A stretch of DNA of 64,000 nt from Artocarpus heterophyllus (lineage: Eukaryota; Streptophyta; Magnoliopsida; Rosales; Moraceae): positions 9,521,512 to 9,585,511 of the forward strand of contig CM046350.1 of the NCBI GenBank assembly GCA_025403435.1, in the 5' to 3' direction. Of this stretch, positions 46,116 through 57,320 are shown one piece after another (within the stretch, counting starts at the first letter, position 1; each line of letters begins with the position of its first letter). Under the pieces are notes generated by a model that saw nothing but the letters and a program-made list of their open reading frames with translations, was not told the origin of the DNA and ran no database searches. The translations under genes and the position numbers were made by a program.

Positions 46116-48085
46116 TGTAACACCCGTATTTTTAACGGGCATAATTTTATAAAATTTAATGAATAAAATGTGACTATTTAAAATTACTAAGTTGTTTATG
46201 ATCATTTAAAAAAAAAAATGCCACTTTAGTATTTTCTTACCAAGTCTTCCTAAGAAACATTCAAAACTTACCAACACTTACTTCTACCAATCTTGTCTCC
46301 CTAAATTATTGCTCAATTATATAGACTTCTTCTCATTTTGCTAAAGGTATCCGAAGGGGACATTGAATTATTTTCCGTCAATTCATAGAAGACATGGAGA
46401 TATTTTCTCAACCACCGAATTAATTATTTCCTTATCTTCTTCTATAATTCACTCCAATTATCCCCTCAATTATGTTGGCATTATTTGCTAAAAGTCTTCA
46501 TGGGAGACAAGATGATATTTTCCTTTAAGACTCTTTTGTTCCTTCTTACAATTTTCCCCCGTAAACATCCCATTCCTCTTAAGCATTTTGATATCTTTTT
46601 ATTTAACTATCACCACCTTCTTCTCTAGTTCTCATTCTCTTCCTTCTCACTTCAAATTTCTAACTAAAGACATAGAGCACAAAGCTCTCTTTGTGGCCAA
46701 GACAATTATAATTCCCAACCATGATCGAGGCGGTTTTAGAGTTAATTCAAGCTTGATTGATAACCCAAACTTTGGTGCTTTTCAAAGAAGTTTTGAGGTA
46801 GGTTTTCTTTAATCTAAACTTAGTTTTTAGTATGTAGTTTCTCCATGTTTAATGCATAAAAATACTTTAATGGCACTAGTAGACGGGTTTACACATAACT
46901 CACTTATGAATGTGATTATACGTTGTGCTTTAGTTTTAATTGTCCTTATGCATGCCTTAGGGTCAAGGATGTGTGGAGCTAACGTTAATTGATTCCAGGA
47001 TTAAAAGATTGTTGATAAGCTTGAAAGGTAGGGATTCTATTACTCATTTTTTGTGAGGTTTTTATAGAATTAAAATTGATTGTTTTGCCGCAATATATAT
47101 ATATCTATGTTGAACTGATATTATATGAGTATCACATATGAAACTATGACATGGACTCGTCTTGTATTGTACGGCGAGGAACATAATGAATTGACACATG
47201 TTATAAATTGAGAAGCATGGTTAGGAAAACTGACTCTATTAATAATGATTTAATATAGAGAAATGGTGAGACATGAAGAGGGCGGCGGTTACGTCCTTGG
47301 GCATGAATACCCAAAAAGGTAAAATAGGGGGAAGGTGATGACGCTTCCTTGGGTTGAAAGTCCCAGAACACACTGTACATGAATTGATTTGGTGAGGACT
47401 CGGGGCTTGATGTCCCCTCACCGGAACACCCTTGGAATGTTTATAGGGTGATCAAGTGCGCCCATTTGGGTTTCGATGAGTTGAGTGATACTTAATTTAA
47501 CATGGATACCTAGGAACAATGATGATTGGTAATATTTGTATAAATGTGTAATTATGACACTTGGTAATGATTAACTACGGTATCCATAAGATGTGATCAT
47601 AATAAACCTCATAATCTGGAATATGATGTAACCTACTAACCATGCAGTTTTTAATGTGGTAATGGATAAACCATAAGGTGAGTCATGATTTCCCTACTGG
47701 GCATGTCGATGCTCATCCCTATCATATCTTCATATCTCAGGTGGAACTCAGTGCAACATATCTGAAGAGGAATAAGCGAAAACAATCCTGTTGTTTTCGT
47801 GTTAGAAGACCCTGTTTAATTACAACTTATCTACAACATGTAAGAGTTGTATTATTTTTTTTATGGCTGTGTTAAGTTATTTGGGAATTGTACTATGGTG
47901 ATGATGACTGTAATTATATATATTTGGTGCTACACTAAAAACTGTGGTTTGTATTTAAAACGTTTATTTTTATTTTTCTTGTTGTTTAAAGACCCATGGG
48001 CATTGTTTAATTGATTTAAATAATTTAAAATTTAAAATTATTTTTATTTATTTAAAACTGTTAACCCCCACATAGGGGTGTTACA
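46116..48085 (+). repeat. 3' LTR of the gypsy element
   Basis: 1,970 bp, nearly identical to the 5' LTR. Differences seen include an extra A in the A run near 46208, CATGGGAGAC for CATAGGAGAC near 46500, CATCCC for CATCAC near 46568, and TATGTAG for TATGTAT near 46835. Confidence 0.95.
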
Positions 48086-48343
48086 AATATTCGAAGACTA
48101 AATGAAGTACATATTTTCACTGAGGAAGCAATATTGTTTCACTGAGGATAATATTTGATTTATCCGACGACTAAATGAAGTACGCCTTGTTGATAAGTAA
48201 TTTTGACCTTCCTCATCATCATATTTTCCTTTTTTTTTTTTTTTAGTAAATTGTAATGAAATACATTTATTTTTAGAACGTAACTTGTAACTCTTCTTTA
48301 TCAAGGAAAAAATGGGATGCAATTTTAAATTGGATTTTAATAG
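48086..48343. other. short tandem array at the gypsy target site
   Basis: TTTCACTGAGGA(A)GCAATAT and CGA(A/C)GACTAAATGAAGTAC recur at 39224-39242, 48090-48137 and 48138-48190. They show a repeat of about 50 bp into which the gypsy element inserted. The rest is AT-rich. Confidence 0.5.
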
Positions 48344-50100
48344 TGTTAGGATAGATGCCCTCAAAACATGTATTATAGTGGACATTATTAATAAATAAAT
48401 AAATTAAATTTCTTATTATATTTATGTGCATGTATTTTGAATATTTTATGAATATCATTAAGATTTCATAATTATTTATCTAACCTCAAATATTGTATAA
48501 TTGTTATAATACACAAGGATAGTATTTAAGGATGATAATTAAAATAGTTAGTAATATATAATTAATTATTCAATTAAGAGTATGAAATCTTTAATTAAGC
48601 ATTGCGAGTGCAAATAATTTACATAAGAATGGAACGGGCTTATTGAGTCGTTAATGTAATGTGTCGTTGAATAAGTGCATTATACATAATGAGATTATGC
48701 AGAAACGGGACGATGTGATATAACTTGGTAAATAAGTTTTGTTAAAATATAGCAAGTTCTAATCACATCAACCGATGTCTATATATAAGAAGATCTTAAT
48801 CTTAAGTTATTAGCAGACTTATATTTATGAAATTATATTTTTTTGATTTACTCGGTATAAATTCGAGAATGTTAATCCTATCATTTGTATTTTAGAGGTA
48901 TAGTGAAATTAGTGGCCGAGAATATTAATATTACAAGATAGAATATATTCTTTCTTTATCAAGAAGCAAATAAATAATTCTCTTGCAGGTCTTGAATAAA
49001 ATAAGTGATCAAATTCGTGATTAAGTTCATGAAATTATTATTTATTAGGAAGTCAATTACACTCAAGGATAAAGATGTAATTGGAGAGGTTAATGAATTT
49101 TACTTAGCTCAAATTATGAATTCTTTATGGATGATCAATTTATACACAATGGCTATATCAAATGGACAACATTGAATATGAGGAAATATGTATTTGAAAT
49201 TTTAAGATTGCAGTTCCAAATTTTTAATGGAGTCACATTCGCATTAATAAAAAAGTAATATATCAAATAAAGATTTTAATTAATATATTGATTTTATTAA
49301 AATTATGGGTCTATTAGTCCCCCATCATCCTTGGCAACACTACTTGGATAGGTATAATTATCGATTTTATTAATTAATTTAGAATTATGAAATTCTAAAT
49401 TAAAATGACTTAAAATAAATTAATTTATAATTATTAAACAATAAAATTATTTTATAATAATTAAATTTGGAAGATGCAATGTGGGACTCACCTAGATTGT
49501 CTGGCATGCTCTTGCACAAGAAGGGGTTCCCTGTGTAGTGTAAAGTTGTTCTCCATGTTTGCTTATTCTAGAAATTCAAAAATTTATAATTTTGGAAAAT
49601 AATTTTTTTTCCAAACAGAGAATTTGAATTTTAAAAACAAATCATAATGGGTAACAAGTGGCACCACACATAGAGAAGTGTGTGGTGCCTACATCAGATA
49701 AGAAGAGGAAAGTTTATTTTTTATATTTTAATTAAATATGTGATGTTTCATTTAAAATGAAAGGAAGCTTCAATATTTAATTAAATATATCTAATTTTTC
49801 CTAAAAAGATGACACCTCTATTCATTCTACACACAATTAGAGAGCCTTATTTTATACTATAGAAACTTTGACGGTTTCCCCATAGTGGGCTTGTAGAGGA
49901 GAGGAAGAGAGAAAAGAGTGCTCCCATTCCTAATCACAGCTTGCTCATGTGTTGAGATTAGTGGGAGAGAAAAAAAAGAAGAGTGATTATCTAGAAACCC
50001 TAATTCTTCTACACCTACATATATGTCCAAATGGTAACGAGGACTAGGCGAGAAAAACAGTGGTCTTATAACGAATGTTGTCCGTGACAGATTTCTGACA
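48344..50100 (+). mobile_element. solo-LTR-like sequence, diverged
   Basis: Begins TGTTAGGATAGATGCCC and ends GATTTCTGACA (TG...CA), with no internal coding region. A diverged copy in the opposite orientation lies at about 60350-62145, sharing among others AATGAATTTTACTTAGCTC (near 49091) and CTCAAGGATAAAGA. Flanks (AATAG and TAATC) do not form a clean duplication, so boundaries are provisional. Likely a copia-type LTR family. Confidence 0.5.
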
Positions 50101-53100
50101 TAATCGCTTCTATTTAGTAATCAATAATTATCTATTTAAATTAATATAAATCTATAGCATTATACTTCAAAAGTTTTATGAAAAATTTTTATTTTATACG
50201 TTTCATACGTTTACTGCTTTTTTTGTTATTTTTCTCTAAATATGGTTTAGAAAACTAACAAATAGTCTATTGATGTTTATTTTTTCCCCTTTTCATAAAA
50301 CAATCCATCCTTATTTAGACTTTAGATTAGGACAAGCCTCGTGGTTGACCAGATAAATAATCAATCACAACGAAAATTTGCTAAAGTAATAATAGCTTGG
50401 TGGTTGATACTAGGAAGAGTTGTTATTTCCTATATAGTTATCTTTTATTAGTAGTTTTGATTTTATTATATTTATATAATTTGATAGTAGGCAAATAACT
50501 GTAACTTGTATTTATATGTAGTTTAAATAATAAATGTTAAATTTTGTTAAATGGTATTAGGTCTTCTTAATCCCAAAAGCTAGCTCAAAAGGTAAAAATT
50601 TTCCCAAACTTATAAATTGACCACTAACACCTTCCACAACCGAGATAAAATTACCTCAATAATCATTCCATCCCACATCGAGTTTAAGTAGGATAACCAT
50701 CGGCCTTTTTTATTTTTTTTGTCGAGACTTGTTGGCTCATTTGACTCATATTTTAATGTTGGGTGATATTTGGTCTTCTCAACCCAAAAACTAGCTCAAT
50801 AGACGAGGCTTTCTTTCCCGCTTATAAACGGGACGTTTTAACAACCGACACAACATTACCTCAACAAATCTCCTTCTGTTCTCCTCTTTATTTTATTTCC
50901 TTATTTAATTTTTTACACTTTTATTCTGTAGTTGAATGATGCGTGTGTGTGTGCATGCAAATGACTAGTACCCATGATGTGCGTGCGTGCAAATGACTAG
51001 TACCCACCTTGGTGAAAATGCATTCCAAATCTGCATCTGCACCGAAAAAACCGATTCAGAATCAACATGCCATTCGATTGAGTATCTGATTGCCACATAT
51101 ATCACAGTGACGTACTCGATTCTTTGTCTGGTCATTTTGAAGGTCCAAACAATTGAAGCTAACTTTTTTCCTAGCAAAAAAAATAAAGCTATTTTAAATT
51201 ATTTGATCAATCATGGCACGACAGATGTTGGATTTGGTTTATTTAATTTTTTTTTGGGTCAAATCCCTTTTATGAAGAAAAACTCTTTTTAACGGGCAAT
51301 TACCAGAGCCTTTCATAAGATGGGCCCCACCCATATGAGAGCCACATCTGCCCTTTTATTAACTATACTATGTATGTCTATATATATATATATACACTTT
51401 CTCTTACATGTCGACATGATAAGTGCCAATGATGTAATGATGTGACAATGACCCTTCGCAAATTAGAGAATGATAGTGTTTAAAGACTTCGAATTGGTGC
51501 AAATTTCTTTGGTGTTGATCACGGTGGTTTACCAAATATTCAATGCCCCCAATTATTAATATTCTTTTATTTGTTGCGGGCCAGGTGTGCGGCTGCTTGT
51601 GTTTCTGACCCCAATGATTATTCAAAATCGAAGAAAATCGACGGTTATATTTGACTTGTACGAGTAAAGCAAAGGAGTAACAGTTCTAAGCTGTCATGTT
51701 TGAAAGGAAATAAAAAAATAATAAAACTTAAAATGTATCATTGAAAAGGAGATGTTCAAAAGGTTCGAAGGGAATTCGTGGACGGCAGGCGAGTGCAACC
51801 AAAAACACATGATAAATGCAGTTTTTACCTTGGAATTTTCTTTGAATGAGATAAGGCCCTTTTTTTTTTTTTTTTTTTTTAAGGATCCAATTCTGTGTTT
51901 TTCCCTCTGTCGGAAGTAGATGGCATGGAACCGCCTTAAATTGGGTACTTGTTACCTTGTTACCACTCTCTTATTGTTTACAAGTATATCGTCCATGTTT
52001 TAGTTTTTATTTTATTTTATTTTTAAGTTCATTATCAACGGTTATTGTAAAAAATAATTCTAAAATTTTGGATAAGAATTATATTTATAGATAGATCCTA
52101 GCGAATCCAAATTTATCTTTTCAAATTAGCTACTTTTGTTTTGGTACCAAAAAAAAAATAAAAAACCTCCCTGTTTCACCTTTGTATGAATAGGATAGGC
52201 CAATAAAAAATACTTCTTTGTTTGGAATTTTGGAAATTAGTTTGTTAATTTTCATAACCTTCCAAACGTTTTTATGCGCCACATAATGCGCCGGATACCA
52301 TTTTTTGTTTTTGTTTTTTTTTAATATCTCCATCCAATATTTTGTTCATAAGTCAAATTCAACTTATCACATATTTTAATTATTGTTCGAACTGAAAACA
52401 TAATAATAATAACAATACAAATTCCGTAAAAAAAAAAAAATGTAACATAAAAGATACAAATAAGAAATTTTTTGGTTCCAATCAGCTAACTAAATGTCGC
52501 ATAAATCAACTAGCGACGTTACAAACTATTTACAGCAAAGGGCCCCCAAAAAGGGCAACCAACAAGTAGTCTATACTCTGGAGTGACACTAAACGTAAAT
52601 GTAGACCATCACTAAATCATCATCCCTCGAGTCTCAAATCTTTTCTTAATTTTTCTTCTTTGGAGCACAACCTTTTCCTAATTAGTTGGCTTAGGTTGTA
52701 TAAGCACAAAATCACTTTAGAATAACCTAATTAATTATTAATTTAACTAATCGTGTCGAAAAAAAGATTGACAAAATTAATCAAAGCAAGGTGGCTACCT
52801 TTGCTTTGGGGGAGGACCAAAGCCAGGTCAGCCATGGTGGACAAACATCACCAATCACGCGCCCGTTAGCAACCCACACACAGAAAAGCTATTAAAGTGT
52901 TAACTGAACCATTATCACGTTGAAATTTTTTACGACAATTAAAAACTTAGCAAATAAACACCATAATAATGGTGAGACACATTAAATTCATACCCAGGGA
53001 GGCATAAACAACAAATTTCGGTACAACACATTAACCAACTTCATAATATTTTACAAAAGAAAAAGATTACTCATGAATATTTTATTGAAAATTTGCGTTT

Positions 53101-53222
53101 CACCTTATATTTTCAGGACTCTTGCAACATCATTAGAAGATAAGTTTTTAACACAACCTATTAAATGCATGTAATATATAAATTATTTTCAGTTGGGAGG
53201 TCAGGGAATTTTAATTTTATTA
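50101..53222. other. repeat-derived intergenic DNA
   Basis: Two related segments (about 50545-50660 and 50762-50865) share GGTCTTCT(T/C)AA(T/C)CC, AAAACTAGCTCAA and ACCTCAA(T/C)AA, a direct duplication of a dispersed repeat. TGCAAATGACTAGTACCCA occurs at 50956-50974 and 50988-51006. A TA microsatellite is near 51378-51394. Long T or A runs lie at 51859-51880 and 52429-52441. No gene is supported. Confidence 0.4.
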
Positions 53223-53380
53223 GGGTGTTTGGAAATTTTGGTTCAACCCAATACTATAAACTCAAATAGTGTAAAATATTAATCTGCTACAATGTAAAAC
53301 AAAAATAAGATCCAATATAAAGCTCTTAAATGCTATAATGTTTTGAATCAAAATGGTTTAAACTAAGATTGTCAAACATT
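53223..53380. mobile_element. 158-bp MITE, PIF/Harbinger-like, TTA duplication
   Basis: The left end GGGTGTTTGGAAATTTTGGTT and the right end, read on the other strand, AATGTTTGACAATCTTAGTTT are imperfect inverted repeats. They are flanked by TTA at 53220-53222 and 53381-53383, a typical PIF/Harbinger duplication. AT-rich interior. Confidence 0.55.
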
Positions 53381-53794
53381 TTAGTAACATTTATGATAGA
53401 ATCAAATATGAAACTATTATTAAGTTATGCCTACTATGACATGTATTGAGATATTTTTAACACATACCCAAAAAAAAAGGTAAAACGCAACATCTCAGAG
53501 CAAGAGAGATTTTTTTTTGGTTGAAAGTGTTTGAAAATCAAAATAAAACTTGAGATTAAAACTTAAACATTTTACTGTATAAAACTTCATACTGTATAAT
53601 ATGTAAGAGTTTTATTACGGTGGATCAGTTGAAACTTTGGCGCTGCAATTTTATAACATCTCTTGTTAGACTTTTACCGAGTCCCGTTTAACGGAAAGAA
53701 TCCAATTAGATTAAAAAAGTTGACCGAGCAGCCATGTTCTGACCTTCTCGCTTAGCCATTCTCTCTGTTCTTCAGATCTCTTGTCCTCTGCCCT

Positions 53795-53802
53795 TATATA
53801 AA
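53795..53802 (+). promoter_or_regulatory. TATA box of the MASP1-like gene
   Basis: TATATAAA 144 bases before the ATG at 53946. It is followed by a CT-rich leader (TTTTTTCTTTCTCTTTTT) and an AGAGAGAGGAGAGAGA stretch, the usual form of a plant 5' leader. Confidence 0.7.
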
Positions 53803-53945
53803 CAGAAACCAAAAAGTCACACAACCAACAACTCAATAATAATTCTCATTTTTTCTTTCTCTTTTTACCCACAACAATTCCCTTTTAGTTTTATACACAC
53901 TGTAAAAGGAAGGATCCAGAGAGAGAGGAGAGAGAAAGAGAAGCC

Positions 53946-54335
53946 ATGGCCGGTTTGCAAAGATCTGCCGTGTCGTTCAGGAGGCAAGGCTCGTCAGGGC
54001 TGGTGTGGGAGGACAGGTTCTTGTCCGGAGAGCTAAATCAAGTCCCTCAAAAGGAAGATCAACAAGATCGGCAAGACGACCAGCAAGGATCGGCAGATCA
54101 ACAAGAGCAAAAGCCGGAGACGTTGATGAAGGCGCCGAGGCCGATCAACACTGTCGAGAGGAGCCGATCCAACGGCGGAGGACGCGGCTACCGCACCGGC
54201 AGGGTCTCCCCGGCGATTGAGCCTCCGTCGCCCAAAGTCTCCGCCTGTGGATGTTGTAGCGCCTTCCGTAAACCGGCGAGTAACAGGGATCGCAGAACGA
54301 AATCTATCAGTACCGGTAAGCGTAGATCGCGGTAA
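53946..54335 (+). CDS. MASP1-like MAPK substrate protein
   Basis: A single-exon ORF of 129 residues starting MAGLQRSAVSFRRQGSSGLVW, the signature N-terminus of the plant family around Arabidopsis At1g80180 (MAPK substrate phosphoprotein). It has an acidic Gln/Asp-rich middle (KEDQQDRQDDQQGSADQQE). It then has basic, Ser-rich sequence with two Ser-Pro sites (RVSPAIEPPSPKVS) that fit MAPK phosphorylation, a CGCC motif, and a basic tail. No catalytic domain. In Arabidopsis the family affects growth and stomatal patterning, as I recall it. Predicted cytosolic or nuclear. Higher GC than the surrounding DNA. Confidence 0.87.
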   Translation: MAGLQRSAVSFRRQGSSGLVWEDRFLSGELNQVPQKEDQQDRQDDQQGSADQQEQKPETLMKAPRPINTVERSRSNGGGRGYRTGRVSPAIEPPSPKVSACGCCSAFRKPASNRDRRTKSISTGKRRSR

Positions 54336-56324
54336 TAGTTCTGGAATTTTCGATTCCCGGTGACCGGAAAGGGATTTTCTGGTGAATATCTGGAATCTTC
54401 CGGTCCGCTCAGCTCAGGGTCATGTATGGTGATTTATCATATTTCTCGTTATAGCGTGGTAGAGAGATTTAGGTTTATCCATCCAGTATCTGAGAAGAAC
54501 CAAAAAAAAAAATCATAAAAAATATATATTTTTTCTTTTGGGTTTTTGAGTTTTGAATTTTTATGGTGCTGTTGTTCATCATGTTTTTGTTTTTGTTAGA
54601 TCTCTTAGACAGTTTTTGTGCTTTGGTTGGGAGTTTAATGTAATTATCTGTGTATATTTGTTGCATTTTTTGGATGAAAAATGAAAATCTCATTTGCACA
54701 AATTAAGCATTAAAGCAAAGTCTTTTTTCTTTTTTGATGGAAAAACCAAAGCTTTTCACATCATTGTAATTAATATTTCTCTCTCTCCCAATTGCGAGCT
54801 ATTCTTTAATGAATGCTACTTGTCAACTTGACAATTTAATATTCCAGACAAACAACTGTTTCAGATAAATCATAAATTCATAATTGTGGATTGTGTCGGT
54901 TCTGTTTTTCGGTTTCTTCCAAGTTGGGTTTTTGATGTGGGTTTTCTTCATATCCATTATATAAAAAAGGGGGGAAAAATGTAACTAAGCTTGGAATATT
55001 TTGGAGAGTTTATACAGACGACACGACGACAGACTTCAAATTTTTGAAACGGGATCTTCTCCATGAAAAAACTCTGCGGCGAAAAGGCAGAGGGATAAGG
55101 AGAATCTCTCCGGTACTGATTCCTTTGGCAGGGATTAAAAAGGTGTTCTTGCGATCAGCAAAGAGAAGTGGACCCTAGATCCTGATGCCACCCAGATTGA
55201 ATAGTAGTGCCCAGTGAGAGAGAGAAGTTATTGTGGGCATATCATTGATTTGTTTGTTATGCTGTTATACTGTTCAAGGCTGTGGTTCTGATCTGAGGCT
55301 TATCCTTATGCCCCTTGTCAGTTTCTTATCTGGTTGGAACAAATAAGATTCGGACAAAAGTGTCGTAAATCTATGATGAATATGGCTGCAGAGTTTCTGA
55401 GAGAAGCACAATACGATGAGCAATTCTTTTAAAGAGTTTTCTCTCTTTCAAGGCATTTATGGCTAGACAAAAGAAAAAGCCCAACTCGGTCCATTAATCT
55501 CAAAAGGATTGGGGTCGAGACAATCAGTTGACAGCATCTTAGGTCGAGCTTAAATCATGTCCTCCATCTATTACTTATAAATTATTCCAAGTGCAACAAT
55601 CAAGTGAGACCAGCAGGCAACAAAAACGATCTCAATTAGAATAATTCATCACTATTGGGCAGACAAAAACGGGTGTTCTTTTGTAGTTGGAGTAATGTAT
55701 CTTCCTTCTGAGTATGAGGTTTGTTTTCTCACCTTTCTTCGGTTATTAAACATTGACAGAAAGGGAATCGCTCTATAAGGAAACAGACTAGTAGTGTTTT
55801 ATGCCATATTTGTTTATTATTAATTCTTGGTCAATTCACCTTGTCATAATCCATGCCAATAAAATTTATGGTCTAACATGGTAACTTGCCACAAAAAAAA
55901 AAAAAAAAAAAAAAAATCTGCATAAGTTAACAAAACATCTTTAATTCAATAAATTTGACGCTGAAGTTTTTTTTTTTTTTGTTTAATCCCTTTATCAACA
56001 ACAGCATGACCATTAAAATACCTAAAGGATCTAATTTCCAGAAAAAGGAAAAAAATCCAGCAAGTGTGCCTCATTCTCTATAACAGCATATATATATATG
56101 TGTGTGTGTTTTGTTTCCTGCCGATTCTCAATAACAGTATTAGACCAGTTAATGCTGTACAAGGACGCGTCATCGACATTCGCCAGAGTAGCCAAATCAG
56201 ACCCTCTGTTGATTGGGCGTTCCTCTCTGTCATAGTCCCCCGGTCCCGGAAGCCTTCACATATTTGTCCTCCCCCCCTCTCAATAAATTTTAGACTATCT
56301 TGGCATTAACCCTTTAAATTTCTG
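54336..56324. other. 3' region of MASP1-like gene and intergenic DNA
   Basis: The first 350 bases are probably 3' UTR. Positions 55020-55330 are less AT-rich and could be transcribed, but no ORF or known RNA is recognisable. A 22-base A run sits near 55892-55916, and a TA/TG microsatellite at 56087-56109. Confidence 0.35.
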
Positions 56325-57320
56325 CTCATCTTATACCATACTCCCGATTTTGTTGTTACTATACACCATGGATTATTTTCACATTTGCGTCTCCTAAACT
56401 ATGTCACTTATGTTACTTTTCCCATTGACTTTTAAAACATACAATTTAATCCCTTCACACTTTATTTAGTTAGCAAGTTTCTCTATTCCTTCTACCTCTA
56501 TTAGTTTTTGGACAGTTTTTTACAAAATATTTTTATATTTACTCCTAAAATATGTCATTTAGGTTATTTTGCCCCTACTTTTAGAATGTGTCACTATGCT
56601 CTTTTTTTTTTTTTTAGCAAATAACCCCATTCCTTCTAAATTTTGTTTGGCTTTATAAGTCAATTTTATTTTATTTTTTTTACAAGTTCGGGGAAAAACC
56701 CAAGTATAAAAAAGAGTTTAAGTGGAAAAAAATAGATTAAGGAAAAAAGATTTCAAAGAGTACATATTTTAGCTCCTACATAAAAGAGCTTAAGAAGGAA
56801 AAAAAAAAACCTATAAAAATCCTTAAAAGAATGGAGTTTTTGAAGCGTTTTTCCAAAAAAAAAATAAAGAACATATTATTTTAATTTCTTGTTAAAAAGC
56901 TCTCTTGAATTTTCTTTGTGTTTTTATTTGAATGGCAAGATGTAAAAAATATTCGTGGAGGTATTGGAAAGTTGGACAAAAAACAAATTAATTTATTAGC
57001 CGAACAGAATTGGATGGAAAGAAGTTATTCGCTAAAAAAAAAAATTAAAGAGATATAGTGATAAGTTTTTAAAGTCGGGGGTTAAAATAACATAAGTGAC
57101 ATAGTTTGGGGGAAAATATAAAAGTATTATGCAAACAATTGTCCAAAACTAGCGGAGTTGGATGAAAGGAGGAAACTTGCTAATAAAATAAAGTTTGAGG
57201 AGATTAAATTGTACAGTTTAAAAGTTAAAGGATAAAGTGATATAAGTTATATAATTCTACGACAAATGTGAAAATTATTCATACACTAACGACACTGCAT
57301 TATAGTTTATTAGCACTTTC
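56325..57320. mobile_element. long-arm foldback element, about 1 kb
   Basis: Two arms of about 340 bp (56325-56670 and 56975-57320) are inverted copies at roughly 75-80% by eye. Shared on both arms (right arm read on the other strand): ATTATTTTCACATTTG, AACTATGTCACTTATGTTA, ACAATTTAATC, TTAGCAAGTTTC, TAGTTTTTGGACA and TTTTTAGC(A/G)AATAAC. The 300 bp centre is A-rich and non-coding. The shape fits a foldback or long-TIR Mutator-like non-autonomous transposon. A transcript would form a long imperfect hairpin. Confidence 0.7.

Larger units (their letters stand above)
39243..48085 (+). mobile_element. Ty3/gypsy LTR retrotransposon, chromovirus (Tekay/Del-like)
   Basis: An 8,843 bp complete element: LTRs 39243-41211 and 46116-48085, target duplication AATAT (39238-39242 and 48086-48090), primer site 41219-41230, polypurine tract 46103-46115. 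It encodes gag with a zinc knuckle, aspartic protease, reverse transcriptase, RNase H, integrase and a C-terminal chromodomain-like segment in one frame, in gypsy order (reverse transcriptase before integrase). I count about six substitutions and one A-run length difference between the LTRs, so insertion is recent. One stop codon at 41663-41665 breaks gag. It entered a short tandem array whose units remain at both edges. Confidence 0.96.

Noticed and set aside
55020..55330. Possible non-coding RNA or exon downstream of the MASP1-like gene
   Set aside because: The composition is slightly less AT-rich, but there is no ORF, splice pair or known RNA structure to support it.
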